64,000 bases of DNA from Nitrospira sp. GTDB taxonomy: Bacteria > Nitrospirota > Nitrospiria > Nitrospirales > Nitrospiraceae. Numbering within the stretch: the stretch's first letter is position 1; every line of letters begins with the position of its first letter. The notes under the pieces are model-generated. The model did not search any database. It was not told the DNA's origin and worked only from the letters and a program-made list of their open reading frames with translations. Below are positions 50,198-58,992 of this stretch, one piece after another. The position numbers and the translations under genes were made by a program. The stretch lies in NCBI GenBank assembly GCA_024998685.1, contig JACOEH010000007.1:57349-121348 (forward strand). Direction: 5' to 3'.

Positions 50198-52618
50198 ATG
50201 TACCCAGTTGTGAGACGTGTGTTGGGCACGTGGTTAATGATTATCACACTAACCGCTGTATCGGAGACGTTATCGGTTGTTCATGCAGAGGATAGCGAAC
50301 GAGCCTTGACGATCAAGGGAGTCGTCCAAAACCAGGACCTTCGGCGCGCGCCGCAGGCGGTCATCGAAGTGAAGAATCAAGATGGCGAAATCGTATCATC
50401 CGGTGTCTCGAACGATGCCGGTGAATTCAAGATTGCGGTTTCCGAGGGCGGCACGTACTCCGTGAGCGCCGTCCAGGAGACCTATCGGAGCGAATATGCG
50501 GTGGTGACTATTGGAAAGGAGAGGCCTGCACCCGTGACTCTGACATTGGCTCTGACGAAGGAGATTGCGCTGGAAATCGTCTCTCCACTGCCTCCGATTC
50601 AGTACAAAGCGTCCAGCGAGACCTATCAATTAAACCGGAAGGACATAGAAACCCTTCCGCGCGGCAACAATAACACGATAGCGGATGTCTTGCTGACCAT
50701 TCCTAGCGTTACGTATGGCGCGCTGGGGCAAGTGCACATCCGCCAGGATCATGCGAATCAACAATTTCGTATAGACGGCGTGCCGATCCCGGATGGGGTC
50801 AGCTCCACCTTCACCGATGTGATTTCGCCCCGAATGTGGGAACGTGCGGATATCATCCTCGGCGGAATGGAGGCGCAGTACGGCAATAAGTCCGCGATTG
50901 TGGTGGATATCACCAGCAAGAGCGGTACCCATCCCTCCTTCGGCTCTGCACAAATCTTCGGCGGTTCGAACCGGACCGTCAATCCGTCGTTCGAGTACGG
51001 CGGCACGATCGGCGAGAAGTTTCGCTATTATGCGCTCAACAGCTATACGGCGACGAATCGCGGGATCGAGCCGCCGACGCTCGGCCATTCGGTCTTTCAC
51101 GATCAGAGTGAACGCAATCAGACGTATCTGCGCGGGGATTACCAACATGATAATCACAACAGCCTGAGTTGGGTGTTCATCAACGCGGTGGCCAAATACC
51201 AGATCCCCACCGTTCCCGGTTTGGGCCTCGACGAGGACGTGCTGCCGCTTCTTCAAGCGCAGAACCCGACATTCTCACCGGTCGCCTCTCAAGCCGTGGA
51301 CCAGAACCAGAAAGAGAATTCACAATACACTCATCTAGTGTGGCGTCATGACATCAACCCGAGCAATTTTTTTCAACTGGCCGGGTTTTTGAGAAATAGC
51401 TATGCGAACTTCAGTACAGATCCGCTGAACGCATTGGCATATACGCTAGACCAGCAGACGGCGAATCAGAAACGGAAGGCATATTCGCTGGGGACGCGAC
51501 TCGATTATTCTTGGATTCCCAGCCCAAGCCACCTGGTCAAAACAGGATTTCAGTTGGAATACACCAATGCGCAGAATCAGTTCCAATTATTCGACTTCGC
51601 CGTTGATCCGGTGTCGGGTCTGCCTACAGGACCAGTCATCAGTCAAACTGCCGCGAATACCAACATCCAAAAACGGGTAGGGATTTGGATTCAAGACCAA
51701 TGGACCCTGACTGATTCCTTGATCTTGAATGTGGGTGTGCGCGGCGATGTGATTCAAAGTTTCTACAATGAAGGACAGTTGAGCCCACGCGTCGGGGTGA
51801 CATACAAGTTGAACCGGTCCAACGTCTTCCATGCCTACTATGGACGGCTGTTCACGCCTCCGAATGTCGAGCAGATTGCGTTTACCAAGGTGAATCTCGA
51901 AGGGACCACTGCACAACCGGACGATCCGACGGGATTCAGGCCTAGGGCGGAGCGCTCGCACTATTTTGAAGTGGGCAGTTATCATGCACTCAGCAGCTGG
52001 GCCACCCTCGAACTGACGGCCTATTACAAACGAAATCACTTTCAGTCAGATGCCGGTCAGTTTGGGACCACCCCGATGCTCAACTTCTTCGCCTTTCAGT
52101 GGGGCTATCAAATGGGCATCGATGGTGCGCTCAAAATGCAACTCACCGAGGACCTCAGCATGCGCGGCAATGTGGCGTGGGGTCGATGCAAGGCCAATGG
52201 CCTGCAATCGGGGCAGTACCTGCTGGATGCGAAGGAGATTGCAGACATCAATACAGCGGGCGGCGTCTTTTGCGATCATTCGCAGTCGATCACGAGTTCG
52301 GCGGTCGTGGCCTATCGATTTCCGTTCAAGACGATGTTGTCGGGACAAATGCTCTATGGGTCCGGCTTGCGGACCGCGGCAAACGATCAGGCCTTCACGA
52401 ACTCCTCACACTTTCAGTCCTGGACCATCTACAATGTTTCAATCAGTCACACGTTCACGCTGCCGTGGGATCAGCAAAAAATGCTGGTGGGATTCGACGT
52501 GGTCAATTTGCTCGACCAGCAGTACTTCTACAACACCGGCGGAGGCGGTATCGGCCTCGGTATCGCCCATGCAGGGATGCCTCGATCCTTTTTCTTCCGT
52601 GCGCAGTGGTTCTTCTGA
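50198..52618 (+). CDS. TonB-dependent outer membrane receptor
   Basis: 806 residues from the ATG at 50198, with GAGGAGGGG just upstream. A signal peptide is followed by a carboxypeptidase-regulatory-like domain (~30-110; TIKGVVQNQDLRRAPQAVIE). The plug domain then has LNRKDIETLPRGNNNTIADV and IRQDHANQQFRIDGVPIP. The remaining ~570 residues form the barrel, with MEAQYGNKSAIVVDITSKSG and many alternating strands, and the chain ends in aromatic AQWFF. It imports a large or scarce ligand with TonB energy. The His-rich gene before it, the TonB-CTD gene after it and the COG0523 GTPase nearby suggest a metal chelate, but ligand identity is open. Confidence 0.92.
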   Translation: MYPVVRRVLGTWLMIITLTAVSETLSVVHAEDSERALTIKGVVQNQDLRRAPQAVIEVKNQDGEIVSSGVSNDAGEFKIAVSEGGTYSVSAVQETYRSEYAVVTIGKERPAPVTLTLALTKEIALEIVSPLPPIQYKASSETYQLNRKDIETLPRGNNNTIADVLLTIPSVTYGALGQVHIRQDHANQQFRIDGVPIPDGVSSTFTDVISPRMWERADIILGGMEAQYGNKSAIVVDITSKSGTHPSFGSAQIFGGSNRTVNPSFEYGGTIGEKFRYYALNSYTATNRGIEPPTLGHSVFHDQSERNQTYLRGDYQHDNHNSLSWVFINAVAKYQIPTVPGLGLDEDVLPLLQAQNPTFSPVASQAVDQNQKENSQYTHLVWRHDINPSNFFQLAGFLRNSYANFSTDPLNALAYTLDQQTANQKRKAYSLGTRLDYSWIPSPSHLVKTGFQLEYTNAQNQFQLFDFAVDPVSGLPTGPVISQTAANTNIQKRVGIWIQDQWTLTDSLILNVGVRGDVIQSFYNEGQLSPRVGVTYKLNRSNVFHAYYGRLFTPPNVEQIAFTKVNLEGTTAQPDDPTGFRPRAERSHYFEVGSYHALSSWATLELTAYYKRNHFQSDAGQFGTTPMLNFFAFQWGYQMGIDGALKMQLTEDLSMRGNVAWGRCKANGLQSGQYLLDAKEIADINTAGGVFCDHSQSITSSAVVAYRFPFKTMLSGQMLYGSGLRTAANDQAFTNSSHFQSWTIYNVSISHTFTLPWDQQKMLVGFDVVNLLDQQYFYNTGGGGIGLGIAHAGMPRSFFFRAQWFF

Positions 52619-52630
52619 TACAAGCATCGC

Positions 52631-53092
52631 ATGAGGGCGGTATTGAGCAGCATGATGAGAGCAAGCGGGGGGGGGGTCCTCCATTGTGCGCTTTGTGTCT
52701 GCCTCTGGCCGGCCGTGGTCCACGCCGCGACCGACGATGAGGCGACGCACGAAAGCGACCATCAGGAAGACATCTTGGAACTGCCCGAAGTGCATGTGCA
52801 CGGGTTGCCGCTCAATAAGGATCAGCAACAGGGGCCCGTCCCACGTTCCACGCCCTGGCCCGGGATTCCTCCCACGTTGGATGGCAAAGTCATCGACGAT
52901 TGGATGAAGGTCAGAATGTTGGTGAGCAAGGAAGCGAAGGTGACCGTGGTGGTGCTGGAACCGGCGCAGCACCGTGAACTCACTCAGTCGGGCATCGCTG
53001 CGCTGAAGAAATGGACCTTCGATCCCCAAATGAACGGGGACGATCCGGTCGACGGCGAGCTGACGGTCCGGATTCATTTCCGAACCAGATAA
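52631..53092 (+). CDS. Exported TonB C-terminal-domain protein with G10 tract
   Basis: 153 residues beginning 12 bases after the receptor. A signal peptide-like segment (LHCALCVCLWPAVVHA) is followed by an acidic/His linker (DDEATHESDHQEDILELPEV). A TonB_C-like domain (~90-153) includes VRMLVSKEAKVTVVVLEP and SGIAALKKWTFDPQMNGD. Unlike true TonB it lacks a Pro-rich spacer and a long N-terminal anchor, so it may act as a periplasmic partner of this receptor. Codons 13-16 are formed by a run of ten G (52667-52676), so one-base slippage would switch the gene off. The frame is intact here. Confidence 0.75.
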   Translation: MRAVLSSMMRASGGGVLHCALCVCLWPAVVHAATDDEATHESDHQEDILELPEVHVHGLPLNKDQQQGPVPRSTPWPGIPPTLDGKVIDDWMKVRMLVSKEAKVTVVVLEPAQHRELTQSGIAALKKWTFDPQMNGDDPVDGELTVRIHFRTR

Positions 53093-53096
53093 AAAG

Positions 53097-53179
53097 GTCA
53101 CTGGTCACCGTTCAAAAGTCGTTGGACAGGAATCAGTAAAATCCTGATAATGATTCCTTCTATAACAATGACCAGTGAC
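53097..53179. repeat. Nested palindrome between TonB-CTD gene and PAP2 gene
   Basis: GTCACTGGTCA (53097-53107) and TGACCAGTGAC (53169-53179) are perfect 11-bp arms. Inside, AGGAATCA (53128-53135) and TGATTCCT (53151-53158) form a second perfect stem. The element fills almost the whole 99-base gap and ends 12 bases before the next ATG. It could act as a terminator-like or mRNA-stabilising fold. Its layout matches the element at 33718-33773. Confidence 0.7.
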
Positions 53180-53191
53180 GACTGACCGATT

Positions 53192-53773
53192 ATGACTTGG
53201 GACGAATCTCTCTTTCTGGCGATCAACGGCTTGGCAGGTCGATCGGTGACTGCCGATCACTTCTTCCTCCAAATCGGAAATCGCAGCATGCTCTATGTGC
53301 CTGGAGCCTGCGCCATCGTCTATTGGATTTGGAATAATCGGCGGGAGGCCTTGTTGGGAGGTCCGGTTCTGGGAGCAGCGGTCGGACTGGCCGATTTTTT
53401 CGGGGGACAGCTCAAATGGGTTTTTGAGCGGGTCCGACCCTGCCGGGCGCTTACCGACGCAGTTAAAATCGAGCCGAACGGTTGCGGAGGCTTGTTCAGT
53501 TTTCCGTCGAATCACGCCGCCAACACCGCGGCCATCGCATCGTTCTTACAAATCCTCTATCCCCAATCAGGTTGGATCACCTGGCCGATCGTAGCCCTGA
53601 TCGGGTTTGCCCGGGTGTATGTCGGCGCACATTATGTGACCGATGTGCTCGGTGGGTGGATCCTCGGAGGTGTACTGGGTGGAGGAGCGGCGTGGGTGCT
53701 ACTTCGTTGGTCTCGGTTCCGAAAAGTGGAATCGGTTGCGAGGCTGCTCGAGGAAGCGGACGTGCGTTCCTAA
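53192..53773 (+). CDS. PAP2-family membrane phosphatase
   Basis: 193 residues with about five hydrophobic segments. The three PAP2 motifs are present: KWVFERVRPC (K-x6-RP), FSFPSNHAANT (PSNH-like, with the catalytic His) and ARVYVGAHYVTDVLGG (R-x5-H-x3-D). Relatives dephosphorylate undecaprenyl pyrophosphate or phosphatidylglycerophosphate at the outer face of the inner membrane. Recycling of the lipid carrier used by the glycan locus is plausible but not shown. It ends convergently four bases from the CobW gene. Confidence 0.9.
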   Translation: MTWDESLFLAINGLAGRSVTADHFFLQIGNRSMLYVPGACAIVYWIWNNRREALLGGPVLGAAVGLADFFGGQLKWVFERVRPCRALTDAVKIEPNGCGGLFSFPSNHAANTAAIASFLQILYPQSGWITWPIVALIGFARVYVGAHYVTDVLGGWILGGVLGGGAAWVLLRWSRFRKVESVARLLEEADVRS

Positions 53774-53776
53774 TGC

Positions 53777-54745
53777 TCAAGAAATCCCCGGCTGATTTTC
53801 CACCATGGCTAAGAGCTCAGCCCGCAGGCGCTCCACATCGTACCCTCGTCCGATAAACACCAACGCCGGCTCCGGTTCGTCCAACAGCGTGAGAGGCATG
53901 ATCGTGGCCTGTCCCGGCAACGCATATTGGAATTCTTGCAACTCCGGTTCCTGCGCAAATCGGAAATAGCCTTTCGCCCGCTCAAGTTCTTTGGGGAACG
54001 TCTTGGTCCAAGCCAGAAATCGCCGGCGATCCAGCGGACCAGGCAACGGGATGGTGGTGGCGATGGGATGGTACGCCGCACGTTGAGGGGGACCACGGCG
54101 CGACTTGCTGAACTGCACATTCGTCGGTGCTGTTTGTTTCGTCGATGGATGTTGATCCAAAAGATCGGCGACGGCAAGCCGCGCGTGCGACGTTTCCCAC
54201 AGGCGGGCATAGGGATTTTGTTCCAGAATACCGGCGCGGAACCGCTCCCAATGGCCCGGGACATAGAGGTCCCGCTTGTTCAAGATCAGTTCATCGGCAC
54301 AGCGGATCGCTTGTGTTGTCACATAGGCGCTGGAATGGCTTTCCTCCGTCGAGACCGGATGCAGAAGCGCCATGACTCGTTCAAGTGAAGCCAATCGCGC
54401 CGTGTAGATATCGGTCACCGCATCGATCACTTCAGCCGGATCGGCCAGCCCTGAGCATTCCAGAATCAGCACATCCGATCCATGATCACGCACCAGCCGC
54501 GCGATGCCCCAGGAGAGATCTTCCTTTGTGTCGCAACAGACACAACCACCGGCTAAGTTCATGACTTGTTCGGCCAGTGTGCCGGCTCGAGGGCCATCGA
54601 TGCTGATCGACCCGGCCTCGTTCATCAATACACCGGTTCGTCGACCCTGGGCTTTCCAATGCTCCAACAGCCGCATCAGCAGCGTCGTCTTTCCAGCGCC
54701 GAGAGAGCCGCAGAGGATATAGAAGGGAACAGAAGTTAAGGTCAT
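53777..54745 (-). CDS. COG0523/CobW-type P-loop GTPase
   Basis: 322 residues from the ATG at 54745, which matches the family start; the frame extends further to 54796. CGSLGAGKTTLLMRLLEHW is the Walker A loop (13-21), NLAGGCVCCDT holds the CxCC metal motif (Cys68, Cys70, Cys71), ECSGLADPAEVID the switch II and LILNKRD the guanine-recognition NKxD. A C-terminal domain of ~100 residues follows. These GTPases deliver Zn, Co or other metals to target enzymes. Proximity to the TonB receptor cassette supports a metal theme, although the gene is on the opposite strand. Confidence 0.9.
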   Translation of the reverse strand: MTLTSVPFYILCGSLGAGKTTLLMRLLEHWKAQGRRTGVLMNEAGSISIDGPRAGTLAEQVMNLAGGCVCCDTKEDLSWGIARLVRDHGSDVLILECSGLADPAEVIDAVTDIYTARLASLERVMALLHPVSTEESHSSAYVTTQAIRCADELILNKRDLYVPGHWERFRAGILEQNPYARLWETSHARLAVADLLDQHPSTKQTAPTNVQFSKSRRGPPQRAAYHPIATTIPLPGPLDRRRFLAWTKTFPKELERAKGYFRFAQEPELQEFQYALPGQATIMPLTLLDEPEPALVFIGRGYDVERLRAELLAMVENQPGIS

Positions 54746-55150
54746 ACTCGTTGATGATGTAACACAAGCCCTTGTGCCGGGATAGGTCTTGAACATGCTC
54801 CTTCAAATTTTGTTTCGGTGGGCTTCGCGATCTTTTTATCGAGAAGGGAATAGGTATCATCGGCGGATAAAATAGTGCACGTGCCGCTGGCGGGATTCAA
54901 GGCTTGGAATGCCATTGAGATTTCTATCCAAAGCGACAATACGCCTCCACGCTCACCATTGGATATGCAAGGATGCCTTCGCCAGTACCTTTTATACATG
55001 GTCCGGATGAGAGGATCTTACGGAGAGTTTCAAATCGATGTCAATTTTGACTATGTCGAGTTGGATGAGAAGCAACAGGAGATCTGAAAGCGCATTACAC
55101 AGCGTGGGACGGTATCGGACTGCCGCTGTGTTCCGATAAGCTCTTGTCAG
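54746..55150. other. Gap of ~400 bases with a possible short + strand frame
   Basis: Between the CobW-type gene and the acyltransferase. A + strand frame from a GTG at 54875 to 55087 encodes ~70 residues (MHVPLAGFKAWNAIEISIQS at its start, ending ELDEKQQEI) with a protein-like but unrecognised composition and no ribosome-binding site. It may be a gene fragment. No repeat or terminator stands out. The base composition becomes A+T-richer from here to the IS element. Confidence 0.3.
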
Positions 55151-56317
55151 TCAGTGGGTCTGCTGGAGCGTTCCTTGATGCCTGCCTGCAGGCTTCACCA
55201 CCAAATATTGGAGTATGGGAATCCTGGTGAGAGCAAGCGTGAATGCGACGGAAAAGATATAGATAATGACGGCGACGAGCGCACCGCGCAACGGAATTCC
55301 ATTTCCTAATATCAAATTTACCGGCCCCCGAACCGTATAGAGCACAAAGATATGGGAGAGGTACACCCCCAACGTGAATTGGGCAAGAAAGGGGAAGGGT
55401 GTTGAGTGGCCCAGTTCCGGCTTTGCGATCGCCAGTGCAAAGATTCCCATACTAAAAAGAATTGCGCCGAGGAAATGGTGTTGGTAAATCGCCTCGCGTG
55501 AACTGTGAAAAATAGCATCCATGACCGTTCCTTCTATTAATACAAAGGCGTACCCTCCTACAATCAGACTGCAAGCCACGGCCAGCGAGAGCGGTTCACG
55601 TCCCGCAAGCCACCATCCTATGGCGGTGAGCAGGGTCGCGCTCATCCACAATCCGGGGTGAATAGTGGAATTTACAAAATATCCACCGGCAGTTTCCCCG
55701 GCGAGACCCACCACATAAAGACTGATAATAAGTGGAACGAGATACCGCTCCAGTCGGTAGACGGCCATCAGAGTCAACATGGCAAGGCTGAACATAAGGG
55801 CCGGCAGAAACCAGAGATGCCAGACTGGACGATTGCCCTCTAAGAACAGACTGATATTTTGGGTTGCGAGGAGGTGCATATTCTTGAGCGCCTCAACGTA
55901 AAACGGCTGCCACAAGCCCTGCTGGAACACTTCGACTGGCCAATTAGGTGGAGTGACGATATAGATACATGTCCACGCGAGGAGCATCCATGTCAGAGGA
56001 TACACATACCGACCAAATTGAGCGACCGGGTTTCCAGTCGCCAGTACTGACCGTCGAAAGTAAAACCCAGCCGTGATAAGGAAGTACGGCACCCCCAGCC
56101 ACCAGACCAGTTGACCCGTGAGCTCAAGCGGGAGGTTCTTGCCCGCAAGTTGCGAGAGACTGGCGACAAGCCCGGTATGCCAAAGAATCACTGAGAAAAT
56201 AGCCAATACCCGAAGAGCTTCGATGCTTGCAACGCGTCTCGTCATGAGATGCATGTCCAGATCACGCCCACATTCGGTTGCACTTGCAACGCACAGCGCA
56301 TCCTTACTGATGGCCAC
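55151..56317 (-). CDS. Acyltransferase family 3 membrane protein (OafA/YrhL-like)
   Basis: 388 residues as drawn (internal ATGs at 56254 and 56245 are plausible starts) with about ten hydrophobic segments. RVASIEALRVLAIFSVILWH carries the first-helix Arg and His of Acyl_transf_3; YFLITAGFYFRRSVL and PVWHLWFLPALMFSLAML are further family marks. FTLGVYLSHIFVLY is the conserved C-terminal helix. These enzymes O-acetylate or O-acylate glycans at the inner membrane. An SGNH-domain protein is encoded upstream on the same strand, a common partner in glycan acylation. Confidence 0.85.
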   Translation of the reverse strand: MAISKDALCVASATECGRDLDMHLMTRRVASIEALRVLAIFSVILWHTGLVASLSQLAGKNLPLELTGQLVWWLGVPYFLITAGFYFRRSVLATGNPVAQFGRYVYPLTWMLLAWTCIYIVTPPNWPVEVFQQGLWQPFYVEALKNMHLLATQNISLFLEGNRPVWHLWFLPALMFSLAMLTLMAVYRLERYLVPLIISLYVVGLAGETAGGYFVNSTIHPGLWMSATLLTAIGWWLAGREPLSLAVACSLIVGGYAFVLIEGTVMDAIFHSSREAIYQHHFLGAILFSMGIFALAIAKPELGHSTPFPFLAQFTLGVYLSHIFVLYTVRGPVNLILGNGIPLRGALVAVIIYIFSVAFTLALTRIPILQYLVVKPAGRHQGTLQQTH

Positions 56318-56791
56318 CGACAGAGGATCGGAACGACATCAATAAGACCGCACTGAGCGTCTCGTGCGCGACCGCACTCCATGAATTTCTAACCACTCAT
56401 TGCCCGACCGACTCAATGTGAGATATCTATGATTTGCAAGCGAATATTAGGAAACTTGGGATTCATTGTGTATGCGGTGGATGGTTCCAGAGCGAGTTAC
56501 CACAACCCTTCGTCGCATACACTCAAAACTGGTGCCACCTTTCATTTCATTGAACAGAGGGCACCCGACTAGGCTGTTTTGAATTGATCTGAGGAGTAAC
56601 CACCGAGTTGCATTGCGAACGATCATCATTGCGGATGTTGACTCGGAGTCGACTCTCGTGGATGCAGACGATCTCCGCGCGTGATCTACTTCACTCCAGA
56701 AGACATATCTTGCTGGATCGGGATATAGGCTGAAGCTATGGTTGATGAGGTACAACGAGAAACCTGAAGGGCGTTACGAGGGAACGAGTTG
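56318..56791. other. Gap of ~470 bases without a supported gene
   Basis: Lies between the acyltransferase and SGNH genes on the same strand. A - strand frame of 102 codons (56447-56755) begins only with TTG and has no ribosome site; its composition is not convincing. A small dyad GTGTATGCG/CGCATACAC is present inside. The stretch could be an eroded gene. I see no terminator or promoter I would defend. Confidence 0.4.
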
Positions 56792-58288
56792 TCACTTTTC
56801 TATCACCAACGCGACATTCCTAGATCGAAGGAACCCGCTTAAAATGTCGGCGACCGCCATATGACCCCGTTCATTCCAATGATCATCATCGCGAAAATGA
56901 AGAAGTTCTTTAGTGGCATACGGAGGTAGGGATTCTTCCAGATTAACGATCTCAAAACCATACTGCTCGGTCAGCCGTGAGATAAGGATATTGAAATAGG
57001 ATTGTTCTGACAAGGTCGGGAAATCTTCAAACTTTGCTCCGTATAATCGTGGACCACTTGGAGCGATAATGACCACAACTCGAAAGCCTGCCCGATGCGC
57101 TAGAGATTCCATGCGTTCAAAGGTCTTCTCAAGGGCAAGCCGATTAAGATGCGACTCAACATATTGTTCAGAGCGCTGGGCACCTTTGATCTGATACGAT
57201 GCGAACAGCTTCGCTCCAAATTGGGGAGACACGTACAGCGGATAGGCTGATGGTACTCCATCGATAACATAATGGTCTTTTGTTCGATTATCTCCACCAA
57301 GGTCTGAAAAGGTTGCGCGTCCATCCTTGAACCTTGCAAAAACCGATTCCTGCCGCACCATGGCGGGGAGGGCCCAGAGGGTTTCAATGATCGTGTCTTT
57401 GAATAGCTTCCCAGCGGTCGATACGGGATTTTGAACCGAATGCAGGTCATCATATGAATCTATTAAGTCGTTGCCCTCGAAAATCATCCACAGCAGTAAC
57501 CCGCCCCTGAAATCGAGTTTTTGTGAGTCGATGACATGTTCGAGCAGCAAGAACTCCTGTTTTGGGGAGGAGTCCTGCATTCCCATATTATAGATGGGTT
57601 CACCTATTGAACGTTCTAGGAGTTCCACCCATGTCCGGTCTTGATCAATCCCCCAGCCAAAAGTAAACGAGTCTCCAATCGCTATAATTTTGTGTCCCTC
57701 GAGTGTGGTCGTCTCGCGAAATCCATCGTCGTTAATCGATATGGTCAGGTGCTTTTTGGAAAAAACCGAAGAAGATAATAACGTAGAAGTCAGCAGCACC
57801 GGCTTATACATATCTCCATAATGGGACCCGGTGATCCTGCGCCCTGGTTTATGCAGGCGAAAATTCTTCTCTGTCGGAAAGTACAATTCCGGGTAAAATT
57901 CTCCGATCCAAACATTCGGATCTGAATGTCGGTCACCAGCCGTCAAGCTGGGCTGGGACGAGTTCAGATAAACACTATACCCGACGTCAAGTAATACGAG
58001 TCCGACCACAACGGCCGAAAATCCAAGGGCAGTGTCTCGGATGGCTGCGATAGCGAACACCCTTCGTTTTTGGATCCAGGTGAAACACATGCCTGAGAAG
58101 ACAAATCCTGACAGAGCGGCGAACACAATATGTGTTGTTGAAATCTTAACGCCGGCGATCGTTTCATCAAGAAATCCCACACAGAGGATATAAGCCCACA
58201 AAAGGCCGAAGCTGATTGTAGCCCAAAGGATAGGTTTTACCGCAGAAGACTCACTCCCACGGTTATGTTCATTGTTGGAAAGCGACAT
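56792..58288 (-). CDS. Membrane-anchored SGNH hydrolase-like protein
   Basis: 498 residues. The first ~110 hold three hydrophobic helices (PILWATISFGLLWAYILCVG and two more), placing the rest outside the cytoplasm. The SGNH-like domain has HKIIAIGDSFTFGWGIDQDR (block I with Ser), PIYNMGMQDSSPKQEFLLLE, then FEGNDLIDSYDD (block III Asn-like) and HFRDDDHWNERGHMAVADIL (block V Asp-x2-His). It fits enzymes that add or remove acetyl groups on exopolysaccharides. The acyltransferase downstream on the same strand is a logical partner. Confidence 0.8.
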   Translation of the reverse strand: MSLSNNEHNRGSESSAVKPILWATISFGLLWAYILCVGFLDETIAGVKISTTHIVFAALSGFVFSGMCFTWIQKRRVFAIAAIRDTALGFSAVVVGLVLLDVGYSVYLNSSQPSLTAGDRHSDPNVWIGEFYPELYFPTEKNFRLHKPGRRITGSHYGDMYKPVLLTSTLLSSSVFSKKHLTISINDDGFRETTTLEGHKIIAIGDSFTFGWGIDQDRTWVELLERSIGEPIYNMGMQDSSPKQEFLLLEHVIDSQKLDFRGGLLLWMIFEGNDLIDSYDDLHSVQNPVSTAGKLFKDTIIETLWALPAMVRQESVFARFKDGRATFSDLGGDNRTKDHYVIDGVPSAYPLYVSPQFGAKLFASYQIKGAQRSEQYVESHLNRLALEKTFERMESLAHRAGFRVVVIIAPSGPRLYGAKFEDFPTLSEQSYFNILISRLTEQYGFEIVNLEESLPPYATKELLHFRDDDHWNERGHMAVADILSGFLRSRNVALVIEK

Positions 58289-58794
58289 GGCCGTTACCTC
58301 CTACTGTGAGGCTCCCTCTGAGCCGCCTTCTTCACCCTTTAGCATCTCAATCATTGCGGAACAAATTGCGAAGCAACCAGGACCTCCCGCAAGAACCATT
58401 TGCAGACGCCATCATCGCTGGTGGGTTAAACGTAGGGATGGGTATTCTTTGAAGCCCGCTACAATCCATTTCCTTTCAAGTCAAGACTGTTTGACATCAT
58501 AGTTCATAGATTCTCTTTAATTTAGGAGTGAAGAATCTTGCCCGATTGTCTTTTGCGGGGGGACTAGGTAAAACCATAGCGGTAGAGGCACGAATACACG
58601 ACTGGTAAAAAGATATGTCAATTAGGGCAATGCAGCCTGAACCAAATCCAAGCAAATGCACTATTTCTTCTACACTGCTTCTATTTGTGATCAGCTGACG
58701 GTGTTGCCGGCATGCCGAGTGCCCCCGACATCGAAGGAGACCTGAAGGTGATATCTATTGAAGCAGACAAACGAAGGCCAGGTACGAGCTGTCA

Positions 58795-58848
58795 GATTGT
58801 CTCATGCTTATGATTGACCGGTTGTCTCCTACCGATCATGAGACAATC
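58795..58848. repeat. Perfect 12-bp inverted repeat
   Basis: GATTGTCTCATG (58795-58806) and CATGAGACAATC (58837-58848) are exact complements separated by 30 bases. A loose inner dyad is also present. It may be an operator, a transcript hairpin or an insertion-sequence terminus. Confidence 0.65.
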
Positions 58849-58854
58849 ATCCTT

Positions 58855-58898
58855 GTAGAATTAGAGGGCTTCACTGGTAGAATTTAGAGGGCCTCACT
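58855..58898. repeat. Tandem direct repeat, two ~21-base copies
   Basis: Copies at 58855-58875 and 58877-58898 differ by one inserted T and one C/T change (TTAGAGGGCTTCACT versus TTTAGAGGGCCTCACT). They lie immediately after the inverted repeat. Nothing in the neighbouring genes explains them. Confidence 0.6.
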
Positions 58899-58992
58899 CA
58901 TCAAGAAGCAGCCACCAAACTTACAACTTATGGTAAAAGAGAGAAGGATGTAAACGGTATCTGATTGACGCTGAGAAGATCTGAGAGAATAC

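Larger units (their letters stand above)
58289..58992. other. Non-coding 0.7-kb stretch with repeats, possible mobile-element scar
   Basis: No gene is supported here. It contains the perfect 12-bp inverted pair at 58795-58848 and, just beyond, a direct repeat of ~21 bases, GTAGAATTAGAGGGCTTCAC at 58855 and its near copy at 58877. A short coding-like patch precedes them (~58693-58815). Such a combination resembles the remains of an insertion sequence, but I cannot name one. Confidence 0.4.

Noticed and set aside
52099..52740. Second long + strand frame of 213 codons inside the TonB receptor
   Set aside because: It is an out-of-frame shadow of the receptor and TonB-CTD genes without its own ribosome site.
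56447..56755. 102-codon - strand frame between acyltransferase and SGNH genes
   Set aside because: It can start only at TTG, has no ribosome site, and I recognise no protein pattern; kept as gap description only.
58272..58502. 76-codon + strand frame opposite the start of the SGNH gene
   Set aside because: It overlaps the start of a well-supported gene and shows low-complexity, non-protein-like composition.
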